In this document: piece by piece, positions 16,611 to 24,577 of the stretch
Layout of the letters: each line of letters opens with the position of its first letter
Numbering within the stretch: position 1 is the first letter of the stretch
DNA from: JAYPAN01 sp049597955
GTDB lineage: Bacteria; Pseudomonadota; Alphaproteobacteria; RS24
DNA length: 64,000 nt
Assembly (NCBI GenBank): GCA_049597955.1
Contig: JBMYND010000003.1
Coordinates: 62,001-126,000, forward strand
Direction: 5' to 3'
The notes under the pieces: model-generated
The model's database searches: none
Told to the model about the DNA's origin: nothing
What the model saw: only the letters and a program-made list of their open reading frames with translations
Made by a program: the position numbers and the translations under genes

Positions 16611-17783
16611 CTATTCCAGATTGGCCAGAAACGGGGCCAGCTCATCATGAAAGCGGTCATCAAATATCAGCAAAGCCATGGTTTTCATCAATTGGCGCTC
16701 CGCCGATAAAGTGGCCGCCGTGCCGCCACCCAATTGTGCCAGACGGCGGAATTGCGGCATCACGCCTGTGGTGCGCAAATCTTCGTCAAAACGCTGATAT
16801 TGACGCCCAAGCAATTTGCGATTGGATTCCACCCGCGAGTCCAATAGCGACAAACGCGCGCCGCGTGATTTCATCCGCTCGGCAATTTTGGCCGCTTCGC
16901 CCATTTCATGCGGGTGTGGCGGCGCATCGCCAATCACAATCACCACGCGCTGCGCCCCGGCGCGCCAAGCGATTTGCTTTTCAGCCTGCCGTAAAGCCTC
17001 GGTCACGGCTTCAGGAATATCGCCGCCGCCCAGCGCGTCTATTTTGCCAATAAAATTGACCGCCTTGCGAATGTCGAAGCTGGGTTGCGAGCTTCGAATG
17101 ACAAACTCCCTGTCGCTATAGTCGCGATAGGCAATAATGCCAAAGCGCGCCAAGGGCACAAGGCTGCGAATATAGCGCGCCAAAGTCTGCATTCGTTCAT
17201 GCACTTTTTTATGCACCCAGACCATTGAGCCGGTCGCATCAATGGCGAAGACAACATCAATGCCGGTATTTTGCAAATGCGCGATATAATCGGCGAAATT
17301 TTGCGGCACGCCGGAGATGACCCCGCCGCCGGGCAGGCTGCGTTGCGCGACCGACTGGCTGGGCATGGGCATGGTCGGCGCAATGGCGCTGCTGGTTGCC
17401 ATATCGCGCATGGCATTGCGGAAATCGGCCTCAAGCGGCACGTCGAGCAATTCCGATAAATCCATTTCCGCCTTTGGCGCTTCGACAAATTCGGCCTCCT
17501 GCGGCAATTCGGCATCAATCTCAATATCCAGCGCATCCTCAGCCCCGGCGGAAATCACCATGTCAGGGCGCGCCGCGCCGCCGCCGGTTTCGCCGCCAAA
17601 CAGCAGCACAATGATAATCGCCACGGCAATCGCATGAAGGGTCAGCGAGCCGATTATCAAGGCCAGCCACCAGCCGCGCGGCAAATTGAGCAAGCGCGCG
17701 CGCATGACCGCAAAAGTGGACATGGTGGGCCGGTTTGCCGCCGCGCCGGTTATTTGGGTCGTCGCTTTGGGGCTGGCACTCAT
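16611..17783 (-). CDS. Membrane-anchored von Willebrand factor A domain protein with TonB-like layout
   Basis: The 390-residue protein has a basic cytoplasmic tail (1-37), one membrane span (about 38-63), an acidic/Pro-containing periplasmic linker (about 70-160) and a vWA domain (about 173-390). The metal-ion site is present: D182-A-T-G-S186, the GGGDIPE segment at 252-258, and IGDAPPH at 284-290. Its ATG overlaps the ExbD2 stop (ATGA), so the two are translationally coupled. The architecture copies TonB (anchor, linker, periplasmic effector), with vWA replacing the TonB C-terminal domain. An alternative start is Met21. Confidence 0.85.
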   Translation of the reverse strand: MSASPKATTQITGAAANRPTMSTFAVMRARLLNLPRGWWLALIIGSLTLHAIAVAIIIVLLFGGETGGGAARPDMVISAGAEDALDIEIDAELPQEAEFVEAPKAEMDLSELLDVPLEADFRNAMRDMATSSAIAPTMPMPSQSVAQRSLPGGGVISGVPQNFADYIAHLQNTGIDVVFAIDATGSMVWVHKKVHERMQTLARYIRSLVPLARFGIIAYRDYSDREFVIRSSQPSFDIRKAVNFIGKIDALGGGDIPEAVTEALRQAEKQIAWRAGAQRVVIVIGDAPPHPHEMGEAAKIAERMKSRGARLSLLDSRVESNRKLLGRQYQRFDEDLRTTGVMPQFRRLAQLGGGTAATLSAERQLMKTMALLIFDDRFHDELAPFLANLE

Positions 17784-18205
17784 TTGTCACCGCCGCTGGC
17801 CGGCGTTTCATATTTGGTTTTGAGGCGGATTTCGCCAATGCCGATTTGCGCCATGGCTTTGCGAAAATCCAGCAATGCCTCGGCGGTTGCATTGCGGTCG
17901 GCAATCAGTGTCACCATTGCGCCGCTTTCGGCAAGGCCAGTTTCTTCTATCGCGGCTTTAACCTCGCCAATGGTCAAGCCGTCGCGGCCTTTCACCGAAA
18001 AGGAATTGTCAGCCAGCAAATTAATCGCCAGCCTGCCGATGGCGTAATCGGTTTCCTGCGCCGAGCTTGCCACTTGCACGGCTTTGGGGTGGTCAGTGGT
18101 CGGGCGACCGGCAATCAAGACGAAAAGAATGAGCAGAAACACCACATTAATGAGCGGCAGCAAATCAATGCTTTTAATTTCTTTTTTCTGATAGTTGATT
18201 TTCAT
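17780..18205 (-). CDS. ExbD/TolR-family protein lacking the channel aspartate (ExbD2)
   Basis: The 141-residue product is a short cytoplasmic tail, a single membrane span (about 14-34) and a periplasmic domain. The span reads IDLLPLINVVFLLILFVL. ExbD and TolR proteins have Asp where this has Asn20 (PLID), the residue that carries protons through the ExbB channel. The neighbouring ExbD1 keeps the Asp, so this copy is probably a structural partner in a mixed dimer. It follows ExbD1 after 48 bases and overlaps the vWA gene by four. Confidence 0.88.
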   Translation of the reverse strand: MKINYQKKEIKSIDLLPLINVVFLLILFVLIAGRPTTDHPKAVQVASSAQETDYAIGRLAINLLADNSFSVKGRDGLTIGEVKAAIEETGLAESGAMVTLIADRNATAEALLDFRKAMAQIGIGEIRLKTKYETPASGGDK

Positions 18206-18253
18206 GCGGCAACCTCAAAATCCCTCAAATCTCTCAAAAATCGGTCAAATCCC

Positions 18254-18673
18254 CTAAAAATCGGTCAAGTCAATGTCAAAAATATCCTGCTCCAATGTCA
18301 CTTGGTTGGCGCCTGCCATTTGTAATTTGTCGAGCAGGGTGACAATGGTCTGAACGCTTGTGCGCCCCTCCGGCATAACAACAAAAACCTGTTCATCATC
18401 GCGGCGCACGGCATCGCCGGTCTGGCGCGCCAATTTTTCTGCATCAAGCCTTGTGCCGTTCCAGTGCATATCGCCATTCGCCGCCAGCGCGATGATAATG
18501 GCTTGGCTGACACCGGCATTGCCGCCGGCGCCACGCGGTGGCGCAAGCTGGCTTTGGGTAAAACGTACAAAATCCGAGCCGAGCAGAAAAAACAGGAGCA
18601 GCAGGAAAATCATGTCAATCAACGGCGTCAGCCCCATAAAGGCCGGTTTGCGAATTGGCCGCTCAAGCTGCAT
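18254..18673 (-). CDS. ExbD/TolR-family proton-channel protein (ExbD1)
   Basis: The 139-residue protein has one membrane span (about 15-35) containing LTPLIDMIFLLLLFFLLG, with the conserved proton-carrying Asp20, followed by a periplasmic domain. The start at 18673 is preferred over those at 18718 and 18706 because it is preceded by AGGG at suitable spacing and overlaps exbB by only 11 bases. It should pair with the ExbB-like channel upstream and with the Asn-bearing ExbD2 downstream. Confidence 0.9.
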   Translation of the reverse strand: MQLERPIRKPAFMGLTPLIDMIFLLLLFFLLGSDFVRFTQSQLAPPRGAGGNAGVSQAIIIALAANGDMHWNGTRLDAEKLARQTGDAVRRDDEQVFVVMPEGRTSVQTIVTLLDKLQMAGANQVTLEQDIFDIDLTDF

Positions 18674-19454
18674 CTTGCCCTGCCGTCCTGCCGCGCGCGC
18701 TGCCATTACCGGCCTCACCGCTTTGGCTGCGCACCATGATTTCGGTCAGCGCGTCCTCGATAAAGCCGCGCAGATTATCCACCGCATTATTGAACACTGC
18801 CGCCAGCATGGAAAATGGCAGCGCCACACCCAGCCCGAATGCGGTGGTCAATAAAGCCTCCCAAATACCGGCGGCCAGCACCGCCGTATCAGCCCCCGAC
18901 GCGCCTGCGCCAACGCCCTGAAAAGCGACAATCATGCCCAGCACTGTGCCAAGCAGACCGAAAAGCGGGGCAGAAGCGGCGATAAGCTCCAATATCCAGA
19001 TATTGGACGCCAAATGGCGCAATAAATATTGCGCGCGGCGCGTCATTTCCTCGCGCAGCAAATCGGCTGATAAATCAGCCTTGGCGGTTTCATTCATCCC
19101 AAAGGCCAAAAGACCGGCTGCCGGATGCGGGTCATTGGCAAGCTGGCGTATCAGCCCTTTGCCGGTGCCGGCGCGATATTGCGCCATTGCCGCTTCAAGT
19201 CGCGCGGGACGCCAAATATCCATGCGGTAAAAATGGTAAATCTTGACCATGGCCACCGGCAGGCCAATGGCTGAGAGAAGCGCAATCGCCCATGTCACCA
19301 AACCGCCCTTGTCAAACAGCAGGCTCCAAAAGCCCGGCGCGTCGCTTGGTGCGGCTGGTGCTTGCTCGGCTGTCTGCGCCAACACTTCCGGTGCTGCCAC
19401 AAAAAACAGGCAAATAAAAGCCGCAAGGGCGACGCTTTTGTTACGAAAAGCCAT
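18663..19454 (-). CDS. MotA/TolQ/ExbB-family proton channel protein
   Basis: The 263-residue protein begins with a cleavable-looking signal (about 1-26, APEVLAQ), then a first span (about 51-72), a cytoplasmic loop, and two further spans (about 153-179 and 193-222). These carry the family signature SAPLFGLLGTVLGMI and the conserved LLTTAFGLGVALPF. A periplasmic signal-bearing N-terminus is seen in a subset of ExbB proteins. It is the first gene of the five-gene operon; AGAGG lies seven bases before the ATG. Confidence 0.92.
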   Translation of the reverse strand: MAFRNKSVALAAFICLFFVAAPEVLAQTAEQAPAAPSDAPGFWSLLFDKGGLVTWAIALLSAIGLPVAMVKIYHFYRMDIWRPARLEAAMAQYRAGTGKGLIRQLANDPHPAAGLLAFGMNETAKADLSADLLREEMTRRAQYLLRHLASNIWILELIAASAPLFGLLGTVLGMIVAFQGVGAGASGADTAVLAAGIWEALLTTAFGLGVALPFSMLAAVFNNAVDNLRGFIEDALTEIMVRSQSGEAGNGSARGRTAGQDAA

Positions 19455-19516
19455 ATTGCGCCTCTTTGTTTGAAATAAACCAATGACCTGCCGGTTAGCT
19501 TATCCAAAAATGACAA

Positions 19517-19540
19517 TGCCGCCAGCAAAAACCGGCGGCA
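19517..19540 (-). terminator. Hairpin between the acyl-CoA dehydrogenase gene and the exbB operon
   Basis: A perfect 7-bp inverted repeat (TGCCGCC at 19517-19523, GGCGGCA at 19534-19540) has a 10-base loop. On the minus strand it is followed by TTGTCATTTTTGG, a broken T-tract. It lies 25 bases after the dehydrogenase stop and 62 bases before exbB, so it probably limits read-through into the operon. Confidence 0.45.
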
Positions 19541-19565
19541 CGTCTTTTGGCATGGCGCTGTTTTG

Positions 19566-20717
19566 CTAGAGCGCGCGCGCGACCAGCATGCGCATGATTT
19601 CATTGGAGCCGCCATATATGCGCTGCACACGCGAATCCGTATACATGCGGCTTATCGGATATTCATCCATATAGCCCCAGCCGCCGAAAAATTGCAGGCA
19701 GGTGTCAATCACTTCATTCTCACGCTCCGTGCACCAGAATTTGGCGGCGGCGGCGGTATTGGCGTCCAATTCGCCGCGCAATAATTGCTGGGTCAATTCA
19801 TCGACCATGGCGCGAGCTGCCATCCAATCGGCTTTGCATTCAGCCAGTTTGAATTGGGTGTTTTGATAGTCAAAAATCGCATTGCCGAATGTGTTGCGCT
19901 CGCGCGTATATTCCACGGTCAATTCTATGGCGCGCTCAATCGCGGCAACCGCGCCATTGGCAATCACCAAACGCTCGGCGGGCAATTGCTGCATAAGCTG
20001 GTAAAAGCCTTGGCCCTCTTCACCGCCCAGCACATTTTCCGCCGGCACTTTCACCTCGTCAAAAAACAATTCCGACGTATCGGCTGCATGCTGGCCCATT
20101 TTCTCCAAATTGCGGCCACGGGCAAAGCCGTCGGCTTCGCCGGTTTCGACAATCATCAGTGAAATGCCCTTGGCGCCTTGCGACGGGTCGGTTTTGGCGA
20201 CAACCAATACCAAATCGGCATGCTGGCCATTTGTGATAAAGGTTTTCGAGCCATTGACGACATATTGATTGCCATCTTTCAGCGCCGTTGTTTTCACCGA
20301 TTGCAGGTCGGAGCCGGTGCCGGGTTCGGTCATGGCAATGGCGCAGACCATTTCACCACTGGCCATTTTCGGCAGATATTTGCGCTTTTGCTCTTCCGTT
20401 CCATAGGCAAGGAAATAATGCGAGCAAATCAGCGAATGGACAGATTGGCCCCAACCGCCAATGCCGAGGCGGGTTTGCTCTTCGGTTAAAATCGCCTCAT
20501 GGCGATAATCACCGCCGCCGCCGCCATATTCTTCCGGTATCGATGTCAGCAACAGCCCGGCCTCACCGGCCTTTGTCCAAGCATCGCGGTCAACCATGCC
20601 CTGCCGGTGCCATTTTTCGGCTTGCGGCACAAATTCGGTCTGCATGAATTTGCTTGCCGCATCTTTGAATATCGACAAGTCTTCCGTCATCCATGGTGAC
20701 GTATAAGTTCCAAGCAT
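19566..20717 (-). CDS. Acyl-CoA dehydrogenase
   Basis: The 383-residue flavoprotein removes hydrogens from the C2-C3 bond of an acyl-CoA. It has the family segments CAIAMTEPGTGSDL (about 125-138), GSKTFITNG, and FGGWGYMDEYPISRMYTDSRV near the end. The usual C-terminal catalytic Glu (YEGT type) is absent; the segment reads YGGSNEI. Instead a Glu is present in LPAERLV (Glu248), the position used by isovaleryl- and long-chain acyl-CoA dehydrogenases. It is divergent from cysD and has its own downstream hairpin. Confidence 0.92.
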   Translation of the reverse strand: MLGTYTSPWMTEDLSIFKDAASKFMQTEFVPQAEKWHRQGMVDRDAWTKAGEAGLLLTSIPEEYGGGGGDYRHEAILTEEQTRLGIGGWGQSVHSLICSHYFLAYGTEEQKRKYLPKMASGEMVCAIAMTEPGTGSDLQSVKTTALKDGNQYVVNGSKTFITNGQHADLVLVVAKTDPSQGAKGISLMIVETGEADGFARGRNLEKMGQHAADTSELFFDEVKVPAENVLGGEEGQGFYQLMQQLPAERLVIANGAVAAIERAIELTVEYTRERNTFGNAIFDYQNTQFKLAECKADWMAARAMVDELTQQLLRGELDANTAAAAKFWCTERENEVIDTCLQFFGGWGYMDEYPISRMYTDSRVQRIYGGSNEIMRMLVARAL

Positions 20718-20896
20718 AATTCTCTCCCTGTTTGCTATATCCTAGGCGCAAGGAAAAATTTCGACAAGCCCTGGCAGACAAGTGCATGTGCGACATGTTC
20801 ACCCTAACCGGCCATGTTCACCCTAGAGGCCAAGATGATGCGGGCTGATGCGCGCCATGATGAAGGGCTTGACGGGGCCAATAATACACAATAAAA

Positions 20897-20912
20897 CATG
20901 TATAATTACATG
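20897..20912. promoter_or_regulatory. Palindrome CATGTA-TAAT-TACATG upstream of cysD
   Basis: Perfect 6-bp arms with a 4-base centre lie 36 bases before the cysD ATG, in an AT-rich stretch of the divergent region between cysD and the acyl-CoA dehydrogenase. A second looser pair, ACATA and TATGT, follows at about 20913-20931. It looks like a dimeric regulator site or an element overlapping the -10 region; no known consensus is matched with confidence. Confidence 0.4.
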
Positions 20913-20947
20913 ACATACATTTTTAATATGTAGAATAAGGCGCGCCA

Positions 20948-21853
20948 ATGACTGCCCCTCTGACCCATCTTGACCGGCTGGAAGCCGAAGCCATTCACAT
21001 TATGCGCGAAGTGGTGGCGGAAATTGACAAGCCGGTCATGCTTTATTCAATTGGCAAAGACAGCGCGGTTATGCTGCATTTGGCGGTCAAGGCGTTTTAC
21101 CCCGGACGCCTGCCATTTCCCCTGCTGCATGTCGATACGGGGTGGAAGTTCCGCGAAATGTATGCGTTTCGCGACGCGATGGCGGCGCGGCTGGATGCCG
21201 AGCTGATTGTCCATAAAAACCCTGAAGGCGTGGCCGCCGGTATCAACCCGTTCACCCATGGCTCGGCCAAGCATACTGATATTATGAAAACCGAGGCGCT
21301 GAAACAGGCGCTGGACGCGCATGGTTTTGACGCCGCCTTTGGCGGGGCGCGCCGCGATGAGGAAAAAAGCCGCGCCAAGGAGCGGGTGTTTTCTTTCCGC
21401 TCGGCGCAACATCGGTGGGATCCGAAAAACCAGCGTCCGGAATTGTGGAATCTCTACAATCCGCGCAAAAACCCAGGCGAGTCGATACGCGTATTCCCGC
21501 TGTCCAATTGGACGGAGCTGGATATTTGGCAATATATCCACCGCGAAAACATCCCGATTGTGCCGCTTTATTATGCCGCCACGCGACCCGTGGTCGAGCG
21601 CGACGGGGCGCTTATCATGGTCGATGATGACCGTATGCCCTTGGCCGAGGGCGAAGTGCCACAAATGAAATCCGTGCGCTTTCGCACGCTGGGCTGTTAT
21701 CCGCTGACCGGCGCGGTGGAAAGCGAGGCCGATACGCTGGAAGGCATTATTCAAGAAATGTTGCAGGCGCGCAGTTCTGAACGCCAAGGCCGTGTCATTG
21801 ACCATGACCAATCAGCCAGTATGGAAAAAAAGAAGCAGGAAGGGTATTTTTAA
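20948..21853 (+). CDS. cysD: Sulfate adenylyltransferase subunit 2
   Basis: CysD forms adenosine-5'-phosphosulfate from ATP and sulfate together with CysN. The 301-residue protein is a PP-loop ATPase with YSIGKDSAVMLHL at about 33-45, the DTGWKFREMYAFRD segment, and GGARRDEEKSRAKERVFS in the active site. Length is normal. Its TAA shares a base with the next start (TAATG), so CysD and CysNC are translationally coupled. Confidence 0.97.
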   Translation: MTAPLTHLDRLEAEAIHIMREVVAEIDKPVMLYSIGKDSAVMLHLAVKAFYPGRLPFPLLHVDTGWKFREMYAFRDAMAARLDAELIVHKNPEGVAAGINPFTHGSAKHTDIMKTEALKQALDAHGFDAAFGGARRDEEKSRAKERVFSFRSAQHRWDPKNQRPELWNLYNPRKNPGESIRVFPLSNWTELDIWQYIHRENIPIVPLYYAATRPVVERDGALIMVDDDRMPLAEGEVPQMKSVRFRTLGCYPLTGAVESEADTLEGIIQEMLQARSSERQGRVIDHDQSASMEKKKQEGYF

Positions 21854-23757
21854 TGGCCCATCAAGACGCGCTGATTGACACAGATATTGCCGCCTATCTG
21901 GCGGCGCAGGAAAATAAATCGCTGCTGCGCTTCATCACTTGCGGCTCGGTGGATGACGGCAAGTCAACGCTGATTGGCCGCCTGCTGTATGAATCCAAGC
22001 TGCTTTATGATGACCAGCTGGCCAGCCTGCAAAGCGAAAGCAAGGCGCATGGCACGCAAGGCGACGAGATTGACTTTGCCTTATTGGTGGATGGTCTGGC
22101 CGCCGAGCGCGAACAGGGCATCACCATTGATGTCGCCTATCGCTATTTTTCAACCGAAAAGCGCAAATTCATTGTCGCCGACACGCCCGGCCATGAACAA
22201 TATACCCGCAATATGGCAACCGCCGCCTCAACCGCCGATTTGGCGATTTTGCTGATTGACGCGCGCCAAGGTGTTGTCACACAGACCCGCCGTCATGCCT
22301 ATATTGTGTCGCTTTTGGGCATTCGCCATATTGTGCTGGCGGTCAATAAAATGGATTTGGTCGATTACGACGCGGCGCGGTTTCACGAGATTTGTGATGA
22401 TTTTGCTGATTTTGCCGACCGGCTTGATTTTGCTTCCGTAACCGCCATTCCGGTCTCGGCGCTCAAGGGCGACAATATTGTGGCCGAAAGCGCCAATACT
22501 GGCTGGTATGACGGCCCAGCGCTGATGGCGTTTCTGGAGACAATTGCGGCTGAAACGCCCGCAAATGCGGCTGGTTTTACCCTGCCCGTGCAATGGGTGA
22601 ACCGCCCTGACATGACATTTCGCGGCTTTTCCGGCCAAGTGGCCAGCGGGCAAATAAGCGCCGGCGACAAAGTGCGTATTCTGCCCGGAGGCCGCGAGAG
22701 CCATATTGACCGCATTGTTACCGCAAATGGTGATTTGCCGATGGCGCGGACCGGGCAGTCTGTGACGCTGACATTGGCCGATGAAATTGATGTCTCGCGC
22801 GGCGCGGTAATATGCGCCGCCGACAAACCGGTTGAAGCGGCTGACCAATTTGAGGCGCATATTTTATGGATGGCCGAGGACGCCATGCTGCCGGGGCGAC
22901 CCTATTTGATGAAAATGGGCACACAGACCGGCTCGGCGATTGTCAACACGCCGAAATATAAGGTCAATGTCAATACGCTGGAAGAGCTGGCCACACGGAC
23001 GCTGGAACTCAATGAAATCGGCCTTGTTACCCTGTCGGTTGACCGGCAAATGGCTTTTGCGCCCTATCAGGATAACCGGCTGCTGGGCAGTTTCATCCTG
23101 ATTGACAAAGCCACCAATCACACGGTCGGCGCCGGCATGATACGCTTTGCCCTGCGCCGCGCCGCCAATGTGCATTGGCAGGCGCTGGATATTGACCGGC
23201 AAAAATTGGCCGAGCAAAAGGGTCAAAAACCGGCTGTTTTATGGTTTACCGGCCTGTCCGGCTCGGGCAAATCGACCATTGCCAATGCGCTGCAACAAAA
23301 AATGTTCGCTGCCGGTCGCCACACCACCCTTCTTGACGGCGATAATGTGCGCCACGGGCTGAACCGCGATTTGGGCTTTACCGATGCTGACCGGGTGGAA
23401 AATATCCGCCGCGTCGGCGAAGTGGCCAAGCTGATGCTGCATGCCGGCCTGTTCCCGCTTGTCTCCTTCATCTCGCCTTTCCGCGCCGAGCGGCAATTGG
23501 CCCGCGATTTGGTGGAAGAGGGTGAGTTTATCGAAATCCATGTCGCCACGCCGCTAAATGTTGCCGAAGCGCGCGACCCGAAAGGCTTGTATAAAAAGGC
23601 GCGGGCCGGGGAAATCGCCAATTTTACCGGCATTGACAGCCCCTATGAGCCGCCCGCAGCGCCCGAAATCAGCATTGACACAACCGAACTGTCTGCCGAG
23701 CAAGCGGCGGATAAAATCATCGCCTATTTGCGCGATAAGGGTTTGCTGGCCGATTAG
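21853..23757 (+). CDS. cysNC: Bifunctional sulfate adenylyltransferase subunit 1 / adenylylsulfate kinase
   Basis: This 634-residue fusion has an N-terminal EF-Tu-like GTPase (GSVDDGKSTLIGRL, EREQGITIDVAYRYF, DTPGHEQYTRNM, NKMDLVDY) that drives APS synthesis with CysD. A C-terminal APS kinase (from about residue 455) has P-loop GLSGSGKST and ISPFRAER. Together the pair supplies PAPS for assimilatory sulfate reduction or sulfation. No reductase genes are in the window. The gene ends in a 4-base overlap with the convergent hydratase gene. Confidence 0.97.
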   Translation: MAHQDALIDTDIAAYLAAQENKSLLRFITCGSVDDGKSTLIGRLLYESKLLYDDQLASLQSESKAHGTQGDEIDFALLVDGLAAEREQGITIDVAYRYFSTEKRKFIVADTPGHEQYTRNMATAASTADLAILLIDARQGVVTQTRRHAYIVSLLGIRHIVLAVNKMDLVDYDAARFHEICDDFADFADRLDFASVTAIPVSALKGDNIVAESANTGWYDGPALMAFLETIAAETPANAAGFTLPVQWVNRPDMTFRGFSGQVASGQISAGDKVRILPGGRESHIDRIVTANGDLPMARTGQSVTLTLADEIDVSRGAVICAADKPVEAADQFEAHILWMAEDAMLPGRPYLMKMGTQTGSAIVNTPKYKVNVNTLEELATRTLELNEIGLVTLSVDRQMAFAPYQDNRLLGSFILIDKATNHTVGAGMIRFALRRAANVHWQALDIDRQKLAEQKGQKPAVLWFTGLSGSGKSTIANALQQKMFAAGRHTTLLDGDNVRHGLNRDLGFTDADRVENIRRVGEVAKLMLHAGLFPLVSFISPFRAERQLARDLVEEGEFIEIHVATPLNVAEARDPKGLYKKARAGEIANFTGIDSPYEPPAAPEISIDTTELSAEQAADKIIAYLRDKGLLAD

Positions 23758-24569
23758 TCGCCGGTGAATTTGGCCGGGCGCTTTTCGCGGAACGCGGTCA
23801 CCGCCTCCTGATGGTCGCGGCTGATATTGGTCAACGCCTCATAGCCCATGGCGGTTTCCATCGCCTGCACAGCCACTTGCCGCAAGGGCATATTAACAAT
23901 GCTCTTTGTCCAATTGATGGATTTGGTCGCGCCATTGGCCAGTTTTTCGGCAATCGCATAGCTGTGCGGCAAAACCGCGTCATCGGCCACATGATGATTG
24001 ACCAGGCCAATCCGCATGGCGGTTTCGGCATTTATCATCTCGCCCGTCATCAAATATTCCTTGGCGCGGTTAAAGCCTATCAAATGCGGCCATATCACCG
24101 CACCGCCATCACCGGCCACCAGCCCCATAGCAACATGCGGGTCGCCAATTTTGGCGCTGTCGCCCATCACCACAATATCGCACAGCAAAGCGATTGACGC
24201 GCCCAAACCGGCGGCAGCGCCATTCAGCGCGCAAATAATTGGTTTTTCCAATTCCAGCAAACCCATCACAATGGCTTTGGCGTCAGCGGCAATGGCAGAA
24301 AATTTGGCCGGTTGGTCTATCATTTCCTGAAACCAGTCAATATCGCCACCGGCGCAAAATGAACGCCCGGTGCCGGTCAGCACAAACACATCGGCGCTGT
24401 CATGTTGCGCCGCGCGAAACAGCCGCGCCAGCTCCTCATGCATGGTCTCATTGACCGCGTTAAATGCCTCGGCGCGGTCTATCCGCAATGTCACCACATT
24501 TCCGCGCGCCAAATCAGCATGGCGCTCAATCGCAATTGTGGTGAAATCACCATTTTGCAAATCAGCCAT
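23754..24569 (-). CDS. Enoyl-CoA hydratase/isomerase family protein
   Basis: The 271-residue crotonase-fold protein has the oxyanion-hole segments FCAGGDIDWF (about 71-80) and NGAAAGLGASIALLCD. At the positions of the two hydratase glutamates the sequence reads GDPHVAMGLVAGDGGA, so His and Asp stand where Glu is usual. This is a recognised variant group whose reaction is unclear. It shares an operon with the ACAD-like gene at 24578, with eight bases between them, suggesting a shared catabolic task. Confidence 0.88.
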   Translation of the reverse strand: MADLQNGDFTTIAIERHADLARGNVVTLRIDRAEAFNAVNETMHEELARLFRAAQHDSADVFVLTGTGRSFCAGGDIDWFQEMIDQPAKFSAIAADAKAIVMGLLELEKPIICALNGAAAGLGASIALLCDIVVMGDSAKIGDPHVAMGLVAGDGGAVIWPHLIGFNRAKEYLMTGEMINAETAMRIGLVNHHVADDAVLPHSYAIAEKLANGATKSINWTKSIVNMPLRQVAVQAMETAMGYEALTNISRDHQEAVTAFREKRPAKFTGD

Positions 24570-24577
24570 GCGACCTC

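Noticed and set aside
14328..19454. Considered a Zorya-type anti-phage system because of ExbB/ExbD-like genes
   Set aside because: Zorya uses a MotA/ExbB-like ZorA with a long tail and a ZorB carrying an OmpA-type peptidoglycan-binding domain plus helicase/nuclease partners; none of these is present.
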